A stretch of 48,672 nt of DNA from an uncultured Parasphingopyxis sp. (GTDB taxonomy: Bacteria > Pseudomonadota > Alphaproteobacteria > Sphingomonadales > Sphingomonadaceae), in contig NZ_CAKZNF010000027.1 in assembly GCF_937129435.1 (NCBI RefSeq), positions 1-48,672 on the forward strand. Reading direction: 5' to 3'. Positions 16,895-27,705 of this stretch are shown here, in pieces; positions within the stretch are counted from its first letter, which is position 1; each line of letters opens with the position of its first letter. Position numbers and translations under genes: made by a program. A model generated the notes under the pieces. The model was not told the origin of the DNA. It made no database searches and saw only the letters and a program-made list of their open reading frames with translations.

Positions 16895-18874
16895 ATGATC
16901 CGTTCGTCGATTGCGCGGCCGCGCATCCTGCTGATCCTTTTCTCGCTTGGGCTCGCGCCGCTGTTGCCGGCCTGCACGACCGATCCGGCATCCGGCAACG
17001 AGATTGCTTCGGCCAGCGAGGACGGGCTGCGGGCGTTCCGCTCCGAAGACGAACTTCGGGACTTTCTCGGACGTTTGCAACGCCAACGACGGGCCGAAGC
17101 CGATCTCTATGAAGAATCGATGGACGCGGAGGCGCATCCTATGCCCGCGCCGCCGCCCGTCGCGCAGGCGGGGCCGTCCGAAGATGCCGCCCCCGAAGAG
17201 GGTATCACCAACAACCAGACGGCCGGCGTCGATGAGGGCGGGATCGTCAAGTCGCGCGGCGATTTGCTGATCGTGCTGCGGCGCGGGCGGCTTTTCACCA
17301 TCTCGACCGCGGGCGGAGAGATGCGCGCCATCGATTCGATCGACGCCTTCCCGCCCGGCGCTTCAGGCGGCTCATCCTGGTATGACGAGATGCTGGTGCG
17401 CGGCGACCGTGTCATCGTCATCGGCTACAGCTATCCGCGCGGCGGCACCGAGGTGAACCGCTTCCGCCTGTCCGCAGACGGCCAGCTGACCTTCGAGGAC
17501 GCGCACCATCTGCGCTCGAACGATTATTACAGCGCCGACAATTACGCCTCGCGCCTGATCGGCGACGAGCTCATCTTCTACACGCCGCTCAACCTCTATT
17601 ATGGCGGCGACGATCCGCTCGCCGCGCTGCCGGGCGTCAAGCGCTGGACGGGCGAGGGTCAGGAGAACTTCGAACGCATCGCCGGGCCGGGCCAGATCTT
17701 CATCGCCGGCGACCTGTTCGACGATCCCGATGACGGCGCGACGACGCTCCACAGCGTCACCCGCTGCAATGTGGCGAGCGAGAACTTCGATTGCACGGCG
17801 ACCGGCGTGATCGCGGGCTGGTCGCGCGAATTCTACGTGTCGCAAAGCGCGGTCTATCTGTGGGTGGCGCGCGACAATACCGCCGATGCGAACGCGCAGC
17901 GCACGGCGCATATCTACCGCCTGCCGCTGGACGGCGATCGGCCCTCGGCGATCGGTGCGAGCGGGATGCCGATCGATCAGTTCTCCTTTCTCGAACAGCC
18001 GGACCAGGACCGCCTCAACATACTGGTCACCGGATCGAGCCATTCGCCCGCGATCGAAATTCCCCGCGGATCGAGCGGCGCGATCAGCTTGATCCAGGTG
18101 GCGCTTGCCGATTTCGGCGACGGCAGCACCGACGTCGCACCGGGCGATTATCGTACCTTCGGCGTGGTCGAGGGCGGCGCCTATGAGATGGAGAACCGCT
18201 ATGTCGGCGACCATATCGTCTATGGCTATGGCCGGCTCTCCGCCTATGCCGGGGCAGGGCGGCCGCGCGTTTTCGCGGCGAGGCTCGATGGCGGCGACGC
18301 GACGCAGATCGACGTCGCCCATGGCGTCGATCGGATCGAGCAACTGGGCGCCGACGCCGTCGTGATCGGCAGTGGAACCGGCGACAAGCTCGGCTTCTCT
18401 GCCATCGCGCTCGATGGCACGCCGCGCATCGCCGACGTCTTCACCATGCCCGCCGCGGGCCAGGGCGAATCGCGCAGCCACGCCTATTTCTACCGGCCCG
18501 ATGCCGGATCGCGCGGCGGCGCTTCGGGAACACTCGGCCTTCCCATCTCGCGCCGCGTCGAACCGCGTTTCCAGCAATTGCTCGGTTCCTCGGCGGCAAT
18601 GCTGTTCCTGCGCCGCAACGACCGGCGCTTCAGCCTCGCCGGCACGCTCGATGCCCAAGTCGAAGGCGTGGTCGACGACAATTGCCAGGCAAGCTGCGTC
18701 GACTGGTACGGCAATGCGCGGCCGATCTTCCTCGGCAATCGCATCTTCGCGCTGCTCGGCTACGAACTCGTCGAGGGACGGATGCGGGACGGGCAGATCG
18801 GCGAGATCGGCCGGCTCGACTATGCGCCGCGCATGGCCTCCGTGCGGGATGCGGAGGCGTCTCCGGGAGATTGA
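16895..18874 (+). CDS. Beta-propeller domain lipoprotein, first tandem copy
   Basis: A 659-aa exported protein. Residues 1-26 carry a signal with lipobox LLPAC, giving a Cys anchor. Residues of about 30-60 form a conserved charged helix (EDGLRAFRSEDELRDFL). After a short Pro/Ala linker the Beta_propel (PF09826-like) domain begins with ITNNQTAGVDEGGIVK, followed by repeated blades to the end. The function of this WD40-like family is unknown. ATG at 16895 has GGAGGGAG upstream; the longer frame from 16844 lacks one. A paralogue follows 46 bp downstream, so the pair is an operon. Confidence 0.8.
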   Translation: MIRSSIARPRILLILFSLGLAPLLPACTTDPASGNEIASASEDGLRAFRSEDELRDFLGRLQRQRRAEADLYEESMDAEAHPMPAPPPVAQAGPSEDAAPEEGITNNQTAGVDEGGIVKSRGDLLIVLRRGRLFTISTAGGEMRAIDSIDAFPPGASGGSSWYDEMLVRGDRVIVIGYSYPRGGTEVNRFRLSADGQLTFEDAHHLRSNDYYSADNYASRLIGDELIFYTPLNLYYGGDDPLAALPGVKRWTGEGQENFERIAGPGQIFIAGDLFDDPDDGATTLHSVTRCNVASENFDCTATGVIAGWSREFYVSQSAVYLWVARDNTADANAQRTAHIYRLPLDGDRPSAIGASGMPIDQFSFLEQPDQDRLNILVTGSSHSPAIEIPRGSSGAISLIQVALADFGDGSTDVAPGDYRTFGVVEGGAYEMENRYVGDHIVYGYGRLSAYAGAGRPRVFAARLDGGDATQIDVAHGVDRIEQLGADAVVIGSGTGDKLGFSAIALDGTPRIADVFTMPAAGQGESRSHAYFYRPDAGSRGGASGTLGLPISRRVEPRFQQLLGSSAAMLFLRRNDRRFSLAGTLDAQVEGVVDDNCQASCVDWYGNARPIFLGNRIFALLGYELVEGRMRDGQIGEIGRLDYAPRMASVRDAEASPGD

Positions 18875-18920
18875 CGAAAGCCGCGAGAACGGACCATAAA
18901 GCGCCATTGGGGGGAGGGGC

Positions 18921-20966
18921 ATGATGACGGGATCGACAGCGCGCCGCCGGCGTTGGGACGGACAATGGCTGCTGATACTGGCGGTGCTTCTGCTGCTCGG
19001 CCTCATCGGATTGCCCGGCACGGCATACGGATTCCAGCCTGACGGCGCCGCCGCGCAGCGCGGCACGAGCGAGGGGCTCCGATCGTTTCGCAACGACGAG
19101 GAACTGCTGCGCTTCGTGCGGCGGATGAGCCGCGAATATGACCGGCGGCCGCCGCCGCCTCCGCCACCGCCCCCTCCGCCACCACCACCGCCTGCGCCCC
19201 CTCCGCCGCCGCCTCCGGGCCAGGCAGCGACGACGCCCGCCACCGTTGCGCCCACGGGCGCGGCGGGTGACGAAAGCATCACCAACAACCAGACCGCCGG
19301 CGTCGATGAGGGCGGCATCGTCAAGAATCGCGGCGACCTGCTGATCGTTCTGCGGCGCGGACGGCTGTTCACCGTGTCGACGGCGGGCGGCGAAATGCGC
19401 GCGATCGATTCGATCGACGCCTATCCGCCTGATACCGATGGCAGCCGGTCCTGGTATGATGAGATGCTGATCGCGGGAGATCGGGTCATCGTGATCGGCT
19501 ACAGCTATGGCCGCGGCGGCACCGAGGTGAACCGCTTCCGGCTGTCCGAAGACGGGCATCTGACGTTCGAGGACGCGCACCACTTGCGGTCGAACGACTA
19601 TTATTCATCCGACAATTACGCATCTCGCCTGATCGGCAACCGCCTGATCTTCTACACCCCGCTCGAGATCGGCTATGGCAGCGACACGCTCGACTGGCTG
19701 CCGGGGGTCAAGCGCTGGAACGGCGACGAGACCGACCGGGCTTTCGAGCGGATCGCCGGCCCGCGCCAGATCTTCTTCACGCGCGACGTGTTCGACGGAC
19801 GATTGGGCTATGAAGGCGCATCGACGCTGCACAGCATCACGACCTGCGACGTCGCGTCGGCCGATTTCGATTGTTCGGCCGTCGGTGTGATCGCGGGCTA
19901 TTCGCGCGAATTCTATGTCTCGGGCGGTGCCGTCTATCTCTGGGTCAACGACGAGGACGATTATTATGGCGACGATGACGACAATCGCCGCCAGCGCTTC
20001 TCGCATCTCTACCGCATGCCGCTCGACGGGAGCCGTCCCGGCGCGATCGGGACGCGCGGCGCGCCGTTCGACCAGTTCTCGTTCCGCGAGGACCCGGCCG
20101 ACGGTTTCATCAACGTTCTCGTCCGCGCCGGATGGGACAGCGATGCGATGTGGGAGCCGGAGGCGCCCTATGGCACGGTGAGCCTGATCCGGTTGCCGCT
20201 GAGCGAATTCGGCGACGGGTCGGATGAGGTGCGCCAGCGTTACTATCGCCATCTCGGGCGGCCCGAACAGAGTAGCTACCAGTTCCAGAACCGCTATGTC
20301 GGCCGGCACCTCGTATACGGCCATGGCGGGCTCGTTCGGAACGGGGACGAGCGGTTTCCGCCGATGGCCCATGCCGTGCCGCTGGACGGCGGAGAGATCG
20401 CATCGTTCACGCTCGACCATGAGCCGCAGCGGATCGAGATTCTCGGTTCCGACGCCGTCATCATCGGCAATGGCGATGGCGAATATGACGGGCTGAACTT
20501 CACCTCGATCGCGCTGACCCAAGCGACGCCGCATATCGCCGACAGCTATCTGATGCCGAACGCGGCGCAGGGCGAACGCCGCAGCCACGCCTATTTCTAC
20601 CGGCCCGATCCAGGATCGCCCGAGGGCGTTTCGGGCACGCTCGGTCTGCCGATCGCGCGCGCCGTGCCCTATGAATTCGCGCGGCTGCTCGGCAGCGCCG
20701 CCGCGATGCTCTATCTGCGACGCGACGACCGGCAATTCTCCAACGCCGGCGAACTCGCGGCGCAGGTGGAAGGCGCGATCGACGACGATTGCGTCGCCTC
20801 GTGCACCGACTGGTACGGCAATGCCCGGCCGATCTTCCTCGGCGAACGCATCTTCGCATTGCTCGGTTACGAGCTCGTCGAAGGGCGGATGGCCGATGGC
20901 CGGATCAGCGAGATTGGCCGGCTCGACTATGCGCCGCGCTCCGACCAGTCCGAGCGCGGCGAGTAA
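18921..20966 (+). CDS. Beta-propeller domain protein, second tandem copy with polyproline
   Basis: A 681-aa paralogue of the preceding gene. Residues 12-37 form a hydrophobic signal/anchor (LLILAVLLLLGLIGLPGTAY) without a lipobox. The conserved charged helix follows (SEGLRSFRNDEELLRF), then an unbroken run of 15 prolines, Ala, and 7 more prolines, then the Beta_propel domain (NQTAGVDEGGIVKNRGD). Large parts are near-identical to copy 1. The polyproline run should stall ribosomes without EF-P and probably forms a rigid periplasmic stalk. The RBS GGGGAGGGG precedes the ATG. The gene converges on acnA, 21 bp away. Confidence 0.8.
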   Translation: MMTGSTARRRRWDGQWLLILAVLLLLGLIGLPGTAYGFQPDGAAAQRGTSEGLRSFRNDEELLRFVRRMSREYDRRPPPPPPPPPPPPPPPAPPPPPPPGQAATTPATVAPTGAAGDESITNNQTAGVDEGGIVKNRGDLLIVLRRGRLFTVSTAGGEMRAIDSIDAYPPDTDGSRSWYDEMLIAGDRVIVIGYSYGRGGTEVNRFRLSEDGHLTFEDAHHLRSNDYYSSDNYASRLIGNRLIFYTPLEIGYGSDTLDWLPGVKRWNGDETDRAFERIAGPRQIFFTRDVFDGRLGYEGASTLHSITTCDVASADFDCSAVGVIAGYSREFYVSGGAVYLWVNDEDDYYGDDDDNRRQRFSHLYRMPLDGSRPGAIGTRGAPFDQFSFREDPADGFINVLVRAGWDSDAMWEPEAPYGTVSLIRLPLSEFGDGSDEVRQRYYRHLGRPEQSSYQFQNRYVGRHLVYGHGGLVRNGDERFPPMAHAVPLDGGEIASFTLDHEPQRIEILGSDAVIIGNGDGEYDGLNFTSIALTQATPHIADSYLMPNAAQGERRSHAYFYRPDPGSPEGVSGTLGLPIARAVPYEFARLLGSAAAMLYLRRDDRQFSNAGELAAQVEGAIDDDCVASCTDWYGNARPIFLGERIFALLGYELVEGRMADGRISEIGRLDYAPRSDQSERGE

Positions 20967-20987
20967 GTCGGCCCTGAAGCTCCGTCG

Positions 20988-23669
<2,682 letters not shown>

Positions 23670-23679
23670 GATACCTCGT

Positions 23680-23698
23680 CGTCAAGTGATACTTGACG
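23680..23698 (-). promoter_or_regulatory. Palindrome upstream of the acnA RBS (putative operator)
   Basis: Perfect inverted repeat of CGTCAAGT and ACTTGACG with a 3-nt spacer, 10 bp before the acnA start codon. Its position next to the RBS suggests a repressor site or a leader RNA hairpin acting on translation. No other copy was noticed in the window. The factor is unknown. Confidence 0.5.
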
Positions 23699-23873
23699 CC
23701 GGAGGAGAGACGCTACGGGGCTTCTCCGACGCAAGCGTGGTTGAGAGTCGAGGCGGGGTTTAGCGCAGGGCGCGGGGCGGGGGAAGGTATGTTCCGACGT
23801 CTAGGCGCTCGAGGAGGATGCTCGGCGGAATAGTGTCGCTTGACGACGCATCATATCGCGCTCAATGCATAGG

Positions 23874-23893
23874 CTATCAATCCAATATGATAG
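23874..23893. promoter_or_regulatory. Inverted repeat before the AT-rich cassette
   Basis: CTATCA (23874-23879) and TGATAG (23888-23893) flank an 8-bp centre, 9 bp upstream of the 23902 start. It could be an autoregulatory operator bound by the HTH-like product of that gene, or chance. The right half-site overlaps the RBS-like AGGG. Confidence 0.35.
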
Positions 23894-23901
23894 GGTGACT
23901 T

Positions 23902-24570
23902 ATGGCCGACGAACTCCCTATGGCAGCACCAACGGAAGAAAAGTCCCGGTTGATTGGCCACGTTGAGAAGCTAATTGAAGATAGACGACGTGCTGGAAAT
24001 TCAGTTTATTATCTCAGCACTCTTGGACAAGATTTAGCAGAAAGTAAATCACGAATAGAGAGCGTTTTTAACAAGAGAATATTGGATTTTGTTAAAGACG
24101 AGATTAAGTGCGAAGTGGTTTCGTTCGGAAAAAACAATAATGTTTATGCTATAAATTTAAATCCCGGGGAAGTTGCTCGGCCTGTTAAGCCCAAACCAAG
24201 ATATAAACCGGAGTTTTGGAGAGCATTTTTTTCTTCAGATGATCCACAAGAAACCCGATATATCAGTCTAGACACATTATATTTTTCTAAAAATCGCGAC
24301 GAAATCAGAGGAAAAGCCGACAGAATTCGCAGCATTGATCCAAAATTTTTTGCCGATCATGGTAGCGAAGACCCAGTTGCCGACACCATTGATAAGATCG
24401 AAAGATGGTTGGGCGACGAAGGTCTCGATCAAAGTGATCTAGTTAGAAAGAGCGAAGAAAGTAAATCCCGCTCAAGTTTGCTTGATGAAATTTTAAGCCG
24501 GCTATCGTATGAACAGAAGAAAAAAGTTACTTTTTCGCTAGATGTGATCGAGGCCCTTCATAGGCATTGA
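23902..24570 (+). CDS. AT-rich gene, possible OST-HTH/LOTUS-like protein
   Basis: A 222-aa soluble protein not firmly recognised. Residues of about 33-80 resemble an OST-HTH/LOTUS winged helix: SVYYLSTLGQDLAESKS, then a helix, then DFVKDEIKCEVVSFGKNNNV and YAINL. The match is by eye only. Such domains bind RNA, often G-rich or structured, and in bacteria are found with RNases. The remainder is charged and helical with no motif. AT content and codon use (AAA, ATA, TTA rich) differ sharply from neighbours, so it was probably acquired by transfer. It is followed 3 bp later by the second gene of the cassette. Confidence 0.55.
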   Translation: MADELPMAAPTEEKSRLIGHVEKLIEDRRRAGNSVYYLSTLGQDLAESKSRIESVFNKRILDFVKDEIKCEVVSFGKNNNVYAINLNPGEVARPVKPKPRYKPEFWRAFFSSDDPQETRYISLDTLYFSKNRDEIRGKADRIRSIDPKFFADHGSEDPVADTIDKIERWLGDEGLDQSDLVRKSEESKSRSSLLDEILSRLSYEQKKKVTFSLDVIEALHRH

Positions 24571-24573
24571 GCT

Positions 24574-25449
24574 ATGAAAAATTTGGTAGCGCTATGTGGA
24601 TTTGAAGCGCAGGTCGTAAATGAGATACGCCGGCGAAGCTCCAAACGATTTGCTGGGAAAAATTCTTTTCCGCTAATCATATTGGAAAATGAGGATCCCT
24701 ACGCGTATTCGGAAAAGTATATTTCAAATGTTCATAGTCAGATGTGTCGAAAAATATCTGGCCACAAAATTTTGGATAAAATTAGAATATTAGCGGTTTT
24801 TGTCGATTATCGAAATGCCGATACTGAGCGCTTGGTGAAAAGCTTTTTTCCGTTCGCTATGCTTGCCCCTGTCCGATATTTCGATCCAGTTTCCAATGCA
24901 AAATTTGAAGAGCGGAGGAAATTGGTCGAGTATGTTAATATGCTGGAAACTTCGACCAACCGCGGCTTAAAGAAATGTGGTCAGGTCGAAGATTATTTTG
25001 CGGGGAAAAGGTTTTGCAATCTTTTTTTACCAATTCGTAATTTTAGATCGAAAGTTCTGTGTGATATCATTGATCGAATTCAATCCGATGCCGCTAATTC
25101 CAATGATATTTATGATCTTCTGCAAAAAGGGGATAAAGAGCTAAATAGCGCGTATCCGCGCTTGAAAGATCAAGGAAAGCCCTCAGTAAAGGATGAACGG
25201 AGGTTGATATTTAGCTCGCCGGGAAATGATCGGCACGGGATGGCTGACCGTTTGGTAAAGCCTCACAATCCTATCTGCCTTCTTTCGGCAAGAGCTAGGT
25301 TTGGCGGGGGGTTGGACCCCCTGTTTCATTTCGATTGCACCCCGGAACGAGGCGGTTTACCGGATACATTCCCAAATTGTCACGACAGGCCAACACGACC
25401 TAAAAGCGAAAAGCACGTGAATATCGCGGCAAATGATTACGTTAGATAA
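24574..25449 (+). CDS. AT-rich unknown 291-aa protein, cassette partner
   Basis: Not recognised. The protein is basic and soluble. Residues 1-90 have an alternating strand/helix look (LVALCGFEAQVVNEI, SFPLIILENED, ILAVFVDYRNAD), like a Rossmann-type or nuclease-like fold, but no catalytic motif is clear. It has several Cys residues (C8, C58 and others). The last 80 residues are Pro/Arg/His-rich and more GC-rich, which may mark a recombination junction or a frameshifted tail. It starts 3 bp after the preceding stop, so the pair is translationally linked. A strong hairpin ends the unit at 25454. The function is unknown. Confidence 0.5.
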   Translation: MKNLVALCGFEAQVVNEIRRRSSKRFAGKNSFPLIILENEDPYAYSEKYISNVHSQMCRKISGHKILDKIRILAVFVDYRNADTERLVKSFFPFAMLAPVRYFDPVSNAKFEERRKLVEYVNMLETSTNRGLKKCGQVEDYFAGKRFCNLFLPIRNFRSKVLCDIIDRIQSDAANSNDIYDLLQKGDKELNSAYPRLKDQGKPSVKDERRLIFSSPGNDRHGMADRLVKPHNPICLLSARARFGGGLDPLFHFDCTPERGGLPDTFPNCHDRPTRPKSEKHVNIAANDYVR

Positions 25450-25453
25450 CATA

Positions 25454-25484
25454 AGGGCGAGCTACTAGTTATGTAGCTCGCCCT
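25454..25484 (+). terminator. Strong hairpin ending the AT-rich cassette
   Basis: A 12-bp perfect stem (AGGGCGAGCTAC, 25454-25465, with GTAGCTCGCCCT, 25473-25484) and 7-nt loop, 5 bp after the stop of the second cassette gene. It lacks a T-run but its position suits a terminator. Confidence 0.6.
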
Positions 25485-25885
25485 GGAATGTCGTACTTGC
25501 TTCTAAAGCATCACGAACAATATGGTCAATCATTTTCAAAATGATGATCATATGTTCTCACACCTACCTTCGACATCTGATCACGCTAACCTCACCCGGC
25601 CGAGCTAAGCTAGCGTTTAACCAGAAGCCGCGCGAACCAAAATACCGCAAGAAAAATATTTTGGCTCTCGACTGGCCTTATGCCTCATACGCATAGCGAT
25701 GAGACGCCGGCTCGTGCGTTGCTCTCGTCGATATAAGCATACTGATTGAAAGTTACAAATTGTTTGTTCCGGATAGATTCTGTGTCCAGACTCTACCGGG
25801 AATCCCTAGGGCAAGATATCAATCGCAGTCAGGCTGATGCCGCCGTTGCCATAACAGCTTAGAGCTTTGATCCTATAATCGCTTC
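25485..25885. other. AT-rich gene-free stretch after the cassette
   Basis: About 400 bp without a supported ORF. Composition shifts from AT-rich near 25500-25560 (with the inverted repeat CATTTTCAAAATG) through mixed sequence to the GC-rich flank. No integrase, transposase or tRNA is seen, so how the cassette arrived is not shown. It could contain a remnant end of the foreign segment. Confidence 0.4.
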
Positions 25886-26155
25886 TCACCCAAACAACGG
25901 CAGCATCGCCCGCCCCGCCCGGTCATATTCCTCGGCGTCGCGCAGGACCGTGTAGCGGCCGAGCTGGCGCATCACGGCATAGGCGATCACGTCCTGCGCC
26001 CATTTCCTGTCGAACTTGCGGCTCGCGGTGACGCGGGAGAGGTACATCGATCGCGTCACCTGCAGCGCGATGCGGATCGCGCGCTCCAGCTCCTCCTCGC
26101 TCACCGGTACCAGCCCCTCGGCGCGCTTGACCGATAGGGAGGTCGGGCGCATCAT
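25886..26155 (-). CDS. Small unknown protein divergent from the toxin-antitoxin pair
   Basis: An 89-aa helical, charged protein (SEEELERAIRIALQVTRSMY, RKFDRKWAQDVIAYAVMRQL) of unknown family. The start is taken at the first ATG of a pair at 26155; no Shine-Dalgarno site is visible, and its start lies only 6 bp from that of the divergent antitoxin gene, so one of the two starts may be leaderless or misplaced. A longer frame to 26371 overlaps the antitoxin antisense and was rejected. GC-rich codon use fits the host. Confidence 0.5.
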   Translation of the reverse strand: MMRPTSLSVKRAEGLVPVSEEELERAIRIALQVTRSMYLSRVTASRKFDRKWAQDVIAYAVMRQLGRYTVLRDAEEYDRAGRAMLPLFG

Positions 26156-26161
26156 CGGCGC

Positions 26162-26395
26162 ATGACGATCAATGGCCATCCCCGCATCGCCGTCGACCCT
26201 GCCGTATGCGGCGGGCGGCCTACGGTGGCGGGGACGCGGGTGCGGGTGTCGGACGTGCTCGAAATGCTCGCCGGCGGGGCGTCGCGCGAGGAGATCGTCG
26301 CCGATTATCCCTATCTGAAGGCCGAGGATATCGCCGCCTGCCTCGCCTATGCCGCCGACGCGGCCGGCCATCCCGTCGTCATCGCGGCGGAATGA
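26162..26395 (+). CDS. DUF433-type antitoxin
   Basis: A 77-aa protein matching the DUF433 family: RIAVDPAVCGGRPTVAGTRV, then a HTH-like VSDVLEMLAGGASREEIVAD, then YPYLKAEDIAACLAYA. DUF433 proteins act as antitoxins that bind DNA and neutralise a partnered PIN-like nuclease. The stop codon overlaps the toxin start (ATGA), a typical co-translated toxin-antitoxin layout. The start is uncertain because no RBS is visible and the divergent gene is very close. Confidence 0.8.
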   Translation: MTINGHPRIAVDPAVCGGRPTVAGTRVRVSDVLEMLAGGASREEIVADYPYLKAEDIAACLAYAADAAGHPVVIAAE

Positions 26396-26715
26396 AGTTC
26401 CTCATCGACGCGCAATTGCCCCCGGGCCTTGCCGGCTGGCTGGAGGCACGCGGGCATGACGCCGAGCATGTGTTCGCCATTCTACCCGGCGCCGCGCCCG
26501 ATGCCGCCATCGCCGAACGCGCTGAGGCGAGCGGCGCGATCCTGATCAGCAAGGACGAGGATTTCCTGATGCTGAGGCGGCCGGACCGGTTCGCGCTGCT
26601 CTGGCTACGCTGCGGCAACACGACCAACCGCGCGCTCGGCGCATGGCTGGACCAGCGCTGGCCTGAGGTGGAAAGGCTGCTGGGCGAAGGAGAGCGTTTC
26701 ATCGAGCTGCGATAG
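26392..26715 (+). CDS. PIN-like (DUF5615) toxin
   Basis: A 107-aa protein starting MKFLIDAQLPPGLAGWL. The first Asp of DAQLPP, then GHDAEHV, then the acidic motif ILISKDEDFLML match the PIN-like DUF5615 family, predicted RNases needing Mg2+. Acidic residues D6, D56 and D58 (numbers approximate) suit the active site. It is paired with and translationally coupled to the DUF433 antitoxin. Such pairs can aid stress response or stabilise genome regions. Confidence 0.8.
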   Translation: MKFLIDAQLPPGLAGWLEARGHDAEHVFAILPGAAPDAAIAERAEASGAILISKDEDFLMLRRPDRFALLWLRCGNTTNRALGAWLDQRWPEVERLLGEGERFIELR

Positions 26716-27316
26716 ATTGCGCTCCTAGCCTTTCGGCGCGGCCCGGGTGCTCTGCCGCCGAACAAAGCAGCATCTTTTGACTGTCCTACTTCCGCCGCGG
26801 CGATCTACGGTACCGCCCGGTGGCGCTGCGCCGCCATGGTCGGCAGGCGCGCCGTCGAGGTGTTGGAGGAGGAGAGAGCGGGGCGCGCGCAAGGCGCTCC
26901 TGTGTCAAGCATGTGTAAAGCAGGTGTGAAGTTAGGCGCTTTCGAGAGGCGAAGGGCGGGATGTCGCGGCGATGGCGATGGGGAGAAAGGCTGGCGATGA
27001 CGGGTAGTTGCACATCCCGCAAGCCGGCCGCCCTTGCGCGCGTGGAGGGGGGACCTGTGCGACTTCTCATGCCGGTCCGCTCGGTTCGTCGATGCTGGCG
27101 GGCGGTGCGGCGCGGCGGGATTCGGTTCGTCGATATTGCGCCGCCGCCGGTCGATCCATGGGTGGCGGAGCGGCGCAGAGGCGGGCAGAGCGAAGGCGTG
27201 ACGCGGCGGGCATGCCCCCAAACTCCCGTAAGAAACCCGCCGCGTCACAACATAAAGGCGGACCGGTTCGCGATAATGACGAGCCGGCCGACCAAGGTTC
27301 AGGAAGGTCCATAAAC
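26716..27316. other. 600-bp gene-free stretch with a structured leader
   Basis: Overlapping open frames on both strands are low-complexity and none is convincing. A hairpin with a 12-bp perfect stem (TGACGCGGCGGG at 27199-27210, CCCGCCGCGTCA at 27236-27247) and 25-nt loop lies 70 bp before the small exported gene at 27317. It may be a terminator, attenuator or small RNA. Confidence 0.4.
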
Positions 27317-27547
27317 ATGCACAAGGCCGTGTCGACGCGGCTGCAGGTCGCGCTCGCCGTCGGCACGATGGCGGCAACCTGCAGCTGGCTCGCCCTCCCC
27401 GCCGATAGTGGCGAACCCGCCCGCATCGGCTCTCCCGCTGCCGTCTCCGAAAACGCGCCGCGCGCCTCCGCCCGCGCCCGGATCGTGCAGGGCGGCTGCC
27501 TCACCCCTGTCGACCGCCCCGGCGGCTGCGGCCTGCGGCGTGGCTGA
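27317..27547 (+). CDS. Small possibly exported peptide
   Basis: A 76-aa ORF with a signal-like N terminus (RLQVALAVGTMAATCSWLAL, then PADS). The rest is short, basic and Gly/Arg-rich, with two Cys near the end (GGCLTPV, GGCGLRRG). AGGAAGG lies about 10 nt upstream of the ATG. No family is recognised. It may be a real small envelope protein or a chance ORF; GC-rich frames here are common. Confidence 0.4.
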   Translation: MHKAVSTRLQVALAVGTMAATCSWLALPADSGEPARIGSPAAVSENAPRASARARIVQGGCLTPVDRPGGCGLRRG

Positions 27548-27705
27548 ACCGGTCAAATCGGCGGGCGGCAACGCCAAGCCCGTCCCGCCCGCCGCCGGGA
27601 TTTTCGGGATGCGCAGGGGCTGGAGCGGCATTCGACCGCCAGCGAAAGCCTGACGGATAACACCCAACCTTCCATATTCGCCCCATTCCCCCTACATCGC
27701 GCGCC

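Noticed and set aside
19150..19218. Sequencing artefact in the proline run
   Set aside because: The codons vary (CCG, CCT, CCA, CCC), so it is not a simple slippage product, and the frame is kept on both sides.
17372..19372. 666-codon minus-strand open frame
   Set aside because: Antisense of the two beta-propeller genes, low complexity and without motifs or RBS.
25500..25560. Possible small RNA gene at an inverted repeat
   Set aside because: Only a short CATTTT/AAAATG palindrome with no promoter or terminator nearby.
26961..27314. 117-codon plus-strand open frame before the small peptide gene
   Set aside because: Arg-rich, overlaps open frames on both strands, no RBS; treated as non-coding.
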